Below, in pieces: positions 61,753-64,000 of a stretch of DNA of 64,000 bases. The notes beneath the pieces were generated by a model. That model was given only the letters and a program-made list of their open reading frames with translations, had not been told where the DNA came from and did not search any database. This stretch comes from Anaerolineae bacterium (GTDB lineage: Bacteria; Chloroflexota; Anaerolineae; Aggregatilineales; Phototrophicaceae): positions 186,001 through 250,000 of the forward strand of contig JAJEAA010000018.1 of assembly GCA_022824365.1 (NCBI GenBank), given 5' to 3'. How positions within the stretch are numbered: position 1 is the first letter of the stretch; each line of letters opens with the position of its first letter. The translations under genes and the position numbers were made by a program.

Positions 61753-62382
61753 TTACGCCCCCTTGCCCCAAATACTCTTGACCACATCGAGCGCGTCCAA
61801 AGGCATAATCACCTTGTCGTACTTCAGCAAGTCGCGGACGTTTAGATAATTGGCCATAACAGTATGAACATTAGCGAGATTATTGACGCCCTTGCGCACC
61901 GCCTTCTGGTCGCGCGTCACCACAATCAAGGCAGATTGATCGCCGACCAACCTTTCAATGAAACCGCGCACTTCCTTGGTCTTCGGCGCATCCATTTCCA
62001 GCTTGTCGATCAATATCAGCTGATCATCACGCGCCAGCGCGCTAAGCGTCGATCGGATGGCGCCTCGCCGCATTTTCTTCGGCATCCGCTTTGTATAGTC
62101 CCGGGGTTTTGGGCCATGCGCCAAACCGCCGCCGACGAATATCGGCGCGCTCTGAGCGCCATGACGCGCCCGACCCGTACCCTTTTGCCGATACCATTTC
62201 GCGCCGGTCGCGCGGATTTCCCCACGCGAACGCGTGCTATGAGAACCTTGGCGAGCGTTTGCCATCTGCCGGACGAATGCCTGATGCATCAAACCGACAT
62301 TGATCTTCGCCTCAAAGATATCGGGCGGCAGGTCAATCTGCGATACTTCTCGACCGGCGCTGTTCAACACTGGTAACTGCAT
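61753..62382 (-). CDS. rplD: 50S ribosomal protein L4
   Basis: A 209-residue L4: MHQAFVRQMANARQGSHSTRSRGE, KGTGRARHGAQSAPIFVGGGLAHGPKPRDY are diagnostic. ATG 62382 follows GGAGAG. L4 often autoregulates the S10 operon, but no leader target was recognised. Confidence 0.97.
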   Translation of the reverse strand: MQLPVLNSAGREVSQIDLPPDIFEAKINVGLMHQAFVRQMANARQGSHSTRSRGEIRATGAKWYRQKGTGRARHGAQSAPIFVGGGLAHGPKPRDYTKRMPKKMRRGAIRSTLSALARDDQLILIDKLEMDAPKTKEVRGFIERLVGDQSALIVVTRDQKAVRKGVNNLANVHTVMANYLNVRDLLKYDKVIMPLDALDVVKSIWGKGA

Positions 62383-62412
62383 GGCCAACTCTCCTGTCTT
62401 CTCCGCCGCCTC

Positions 62413-63051
62413 TTAAGCGCGCTTCGTGGCCGGGCGAATCATGACGATGCTGCCCCTGGCGCCGGGCACCGACCCCTTGACAGCCAAGAGGTTGTTTTCG
62501 GCATCGACAACAACCAGCGGCAGGTTCTGCACGGTCACGCGATCATTGCCCATACGCCCCGCCATCTTCTTGCCCTTAAGCGTCCGGCCGGGCGTCGCGC
62601 ACATCCCGATCGAGCCAGGCGAGCGCATACGGTCCGATTGACCGTGCGTCTTCGGTCCACGAGCGAAACCGTGACGCTTGATTGTCCCGGCGTGCCCGCG
62701 CCCCTTGCTTGTGCCGATGACATCGACCAACTCGCCACGCTCAAAAACATCAACCTTGATTTCCTGACCCTCTTCAACCGCCAAATCACCGCGCTCCGCC
62801 AGGCGAAATTCGCGCAGGTGACGCAGCGCCGGCAAATCGGACCGCTGCAAGTGGCCCAGTTGCCCCTTGGTCAATCTCTTGGGTTTGGCTTCCCCATAGC
62901 CGAGCTGAACCGCGACATAACCATCCCGCTCGACATTTCGTATTTGCGTCACGTAGCAAGGTCCCGCTTGAATCACAGTTACCGGAACCACCGTGCCCTG
63001 TTCATCAAACACCTGGGTCATGCCCACTTTTTTGCCTATCATGCCCTTCAT
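62413..63051 (-). CDS. rplC: 50S ribosomal protein L3
   Basis: A 212-residue L3: MKGMIGKKVGMTQVFDEQGTVVPVTVIQAGP, TSKGRGHAGTIKRHGFARGPKTHG and SDRMRSPGSIGMCATPGRTLKGKKMAGRMG are diagnostic. ATG 63051 has GGAGG upstream; a GTG at 63066 includes it. The 170-base gap to rpsJ shows no gene. Confidence 0.96.
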   Translation of the reverse strand: MKGMIGKKVGMTQVFDEQGTVVPVTVIQAGPCYVTQIRNVERDGYVAVQLGYGEAKPKRLTKGQLGHLQRSDLPALRHLREFRLAERGDLAVEEGQEIKVDVFERGELVDVIGTSKGRGHAGTIKRHGFARGPKTHGQSDRMRSPGSIGMCATPGRTLKGKKMAGRMGNDRVTVQNLPLVVVDAENNLLAVKGSVPGARGSIVMIRPATKRA

Positions 63052-63219
63052 GAGCGTAGCCTCCACTCAAACGCGCTTGCTATTCGTGGCTCGCTTGCGC
63101 GCCCGGTAATACTCGTGACCAGCCACCAAGATGGCTCGCCTCACGCGTCTGCCCTGCGATAGATTGCGGAGAGCAAATCCGCCGGGGCGGCTTCCGCAAA
63201 ACCTGTCGCGCTTGCTTTG

Positions 63220-63528
63220 TTAAATCTTGATCTCGATATCGACGCCCGCTGGCAAATTCAGCCGCATCAAGGTGTCGATGGTCTTGCTGTCCGGCTCCAG
63301 CACATCAATGAGCCGCTTGTGCGTCCGCACCTCGAAATGCTCTTGCGAGTCCTTGTCAATGAACGGCGAACGCCTCACCGTGAAACGTTCAATCCGCGTC
63401 GGCAGGGGCACCGGGCCCACTACCCGCGAACCAGTCCGTTCCGCCGTGTCCACGATTCGCTGCGCTGACTGATCGAGCACCCGATGGTCGTAAGCCTTCA
63501 GCCGGATACGTATCTTGTTCTTTGCCAT
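63220..63528 (-). CDS. rpsJ: 30S ribosomal protein S10
   Basis: A 102-residue S10: [40 protein letters not shown] and [21 protein letters not shown] are diagnostic. It opens the S10 part of the cluster, following tuf by 92 bases, and is also a Nus transcription factor partner. Confidence 0.97.
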   Translation of the reverse strand: MAKNKIRIRLKAYDHRVLDQSAQRIVDTAERTGSRVVGPVPLPTRIERFTVRRSPFIDKDSQEHFEVRTHKRLIDVLEPDSKTIDTLMRLNLPAGVDIEIKI

Positions 63529-63573
63529 TCCGCCACCTTTAACTCTTCAATCAGGACGCCGATCAGTTAAGAC

Positions 63574-63596
63574 GAGCCGGGCGCTTGACCCGGCTC
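63574..63596 (-). terminator. Hairpin between tuf and rpsJ
   Basis: GAGCCGGG (63574-63581) and CCCGGCTC (63589-63596) form a perfect 8-bp stem with a 7-base loop. On the minus strand it is followed by GTCTTAAC, a poor T tract, so it may only reduce read-through from tuf into rpsJ. Confidence 0.5.
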
Positions 63597-63620
63597 AGGT
63601 CCTTGCCTTCCCAGACAGAC

Positions 63621-64000
63621 TTACTCCAGGATCTCGGTGATGCGGCCCGCGCCAACAGTCAAACCGCCTTCACGAATCGCGAAAGACGAACCGCGTTCCA
63701 GCGCCACCGGCGTAATCAACTCGACCGTCAGGTTGACGTTATCGCCCGGCATGACCATTTCCACGCCATCAGGCAAGGTGATCGTGCCCGTCACATCCAT
63801 GGTGCGGATGTAGAACTGGGGACGATAACCCGTGAAGAAGGCTTTGTGCCGGCCGCCTTCGTCGCGGCGCAGGACGTAAACTTCGCAGTTAAACCGCTTG
63901 TGCGGCGTGATCGAGTCCACCGCGGCGATGACCATGCCACGCTGCACTTCGTCGCGATCAATACCGCGCAACAGAATGCCAGCATTGTCGCCAGCCTGCG
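63621..64000 (-). CDS. tuf: Elongation factor Tu, C-terminal part (partial)
   Basis: The last 126 residues of EF-Tu; the gene runs off the right edge. [23 protein letters not shown] ends domain 2 and [58 protein letters not shown] is domain 3, which binds tRNA. It delivers aminoacyl-tRNA to the ribosome. The neighbouring order tuf-rpsJ is common in bacteria. Confidence 0.97.
   Translation of the reverse strand, partial: QAGDNAGILLRGIDRDEVQRGMVIAAVDSITPHKRFNCEVYVLRRDEGGRHKAFFTGYRPQFYIRTMDVTGTITLPDGVEMVMPGDNVNLTVELITPVALERGSSFAIREGGLTVGAGRITEILE

Noticed and set aside
1-64000. CRISPR arrays, rRNA genes, insertion sequences and prophage genes
   Set aside because: No regularly spaced repeats, rRNA signatures, transposases, integrases or phage structural genes were recognised on either strand.

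Overview
The window reads as a chromosome segment of an uncultured bacterium, most likely a Chloroflexota (Anaerolineae-like) lineage. Family-level reading of many proteins supports this: a one-membrane secretion style with many 'AQD/SQD' signal peptides, Lgt, RNase Y, zinc-type S14 and L36, frequent TTG/GTG starts and fairly high GC. No 16S gene is present, so this is an inference.

Positions 1-12.6 kb hold housekeeping and envelope genes on both strands: the start of a secreted solute-binding protein, a zinc-ribbon membrane protein, an RNase Z-like hydrolase, lgt with a CDP-alcohol phosphatidyltransferase, tRNA-Pro(CGG), an MFS exporter, a histidine phosphatase, an enolase-superfamily enzyme, a small orphan gene with its own signals, a secreted propeller-like protein, a processive-type glycosyltransferase, an M50 protease with an HD protein, and a prephenate-dehydrogenase-like protein. 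At 12.8-16.4 kb come a secreted protein of four PDZ-like repeats and an AT-richer gene that joins a RelE/ParE-like N-terminal domain to a UvrD-type helicase.

Positions 16.4-31.4 kb carry rny, recX, a short-chain reductase-like protein, tRNA-Cys, a PIG-L deacetylase, endonuclease III, two tandem paralogous MFS transporters, lysS and serS with a small membrane ORF between them, and an ABC-2 exporter operon. Positions 31.5-34.6 kb are a sugar-type ABC importer (binding protein and two permeases, no ATPase here). Positions 34.7-42.1 kb are a surface-glycan group: UDP-sugar dehydrogenase, GT4 glycosyltransferase, a GT9-GT26 fusion, a heptose-kinase-like PfkB protein and a long RmlA, with a VOC protein and an alkyltransferase-like DNA repair protein inserted.

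From 42.8 kb to the end everything lies on the minus strand. A SpoU methylase, a tetrapyrrole-methylase/MazG fusion and an aminoglycoside-phosphotransferase-like protein precede a long S10-spc-alpha ribosomal cluster, transcribed from tuf (cut by the window end) through rpsJ, rplC ... secY, adk, map, rpmJ, rpsM, rpsK, rpoA, rplQ, truA, rplM and rpsI, closed by a strong terminator at 46246-46281. infA and rpsD, usually found in this cluster, are missing from it.

The most unusual items are the RelE-like/helicase fusion, the GT9-GT26 fusion beside a UDP-ManNAcA-type dehydrogenase, the lysyl-tRNA synthetase with an extra C-terminal domain and structured leader, the phosphotransferase with Asn at its catalytic Asp, and the 52-residue orphan gene at 7369.
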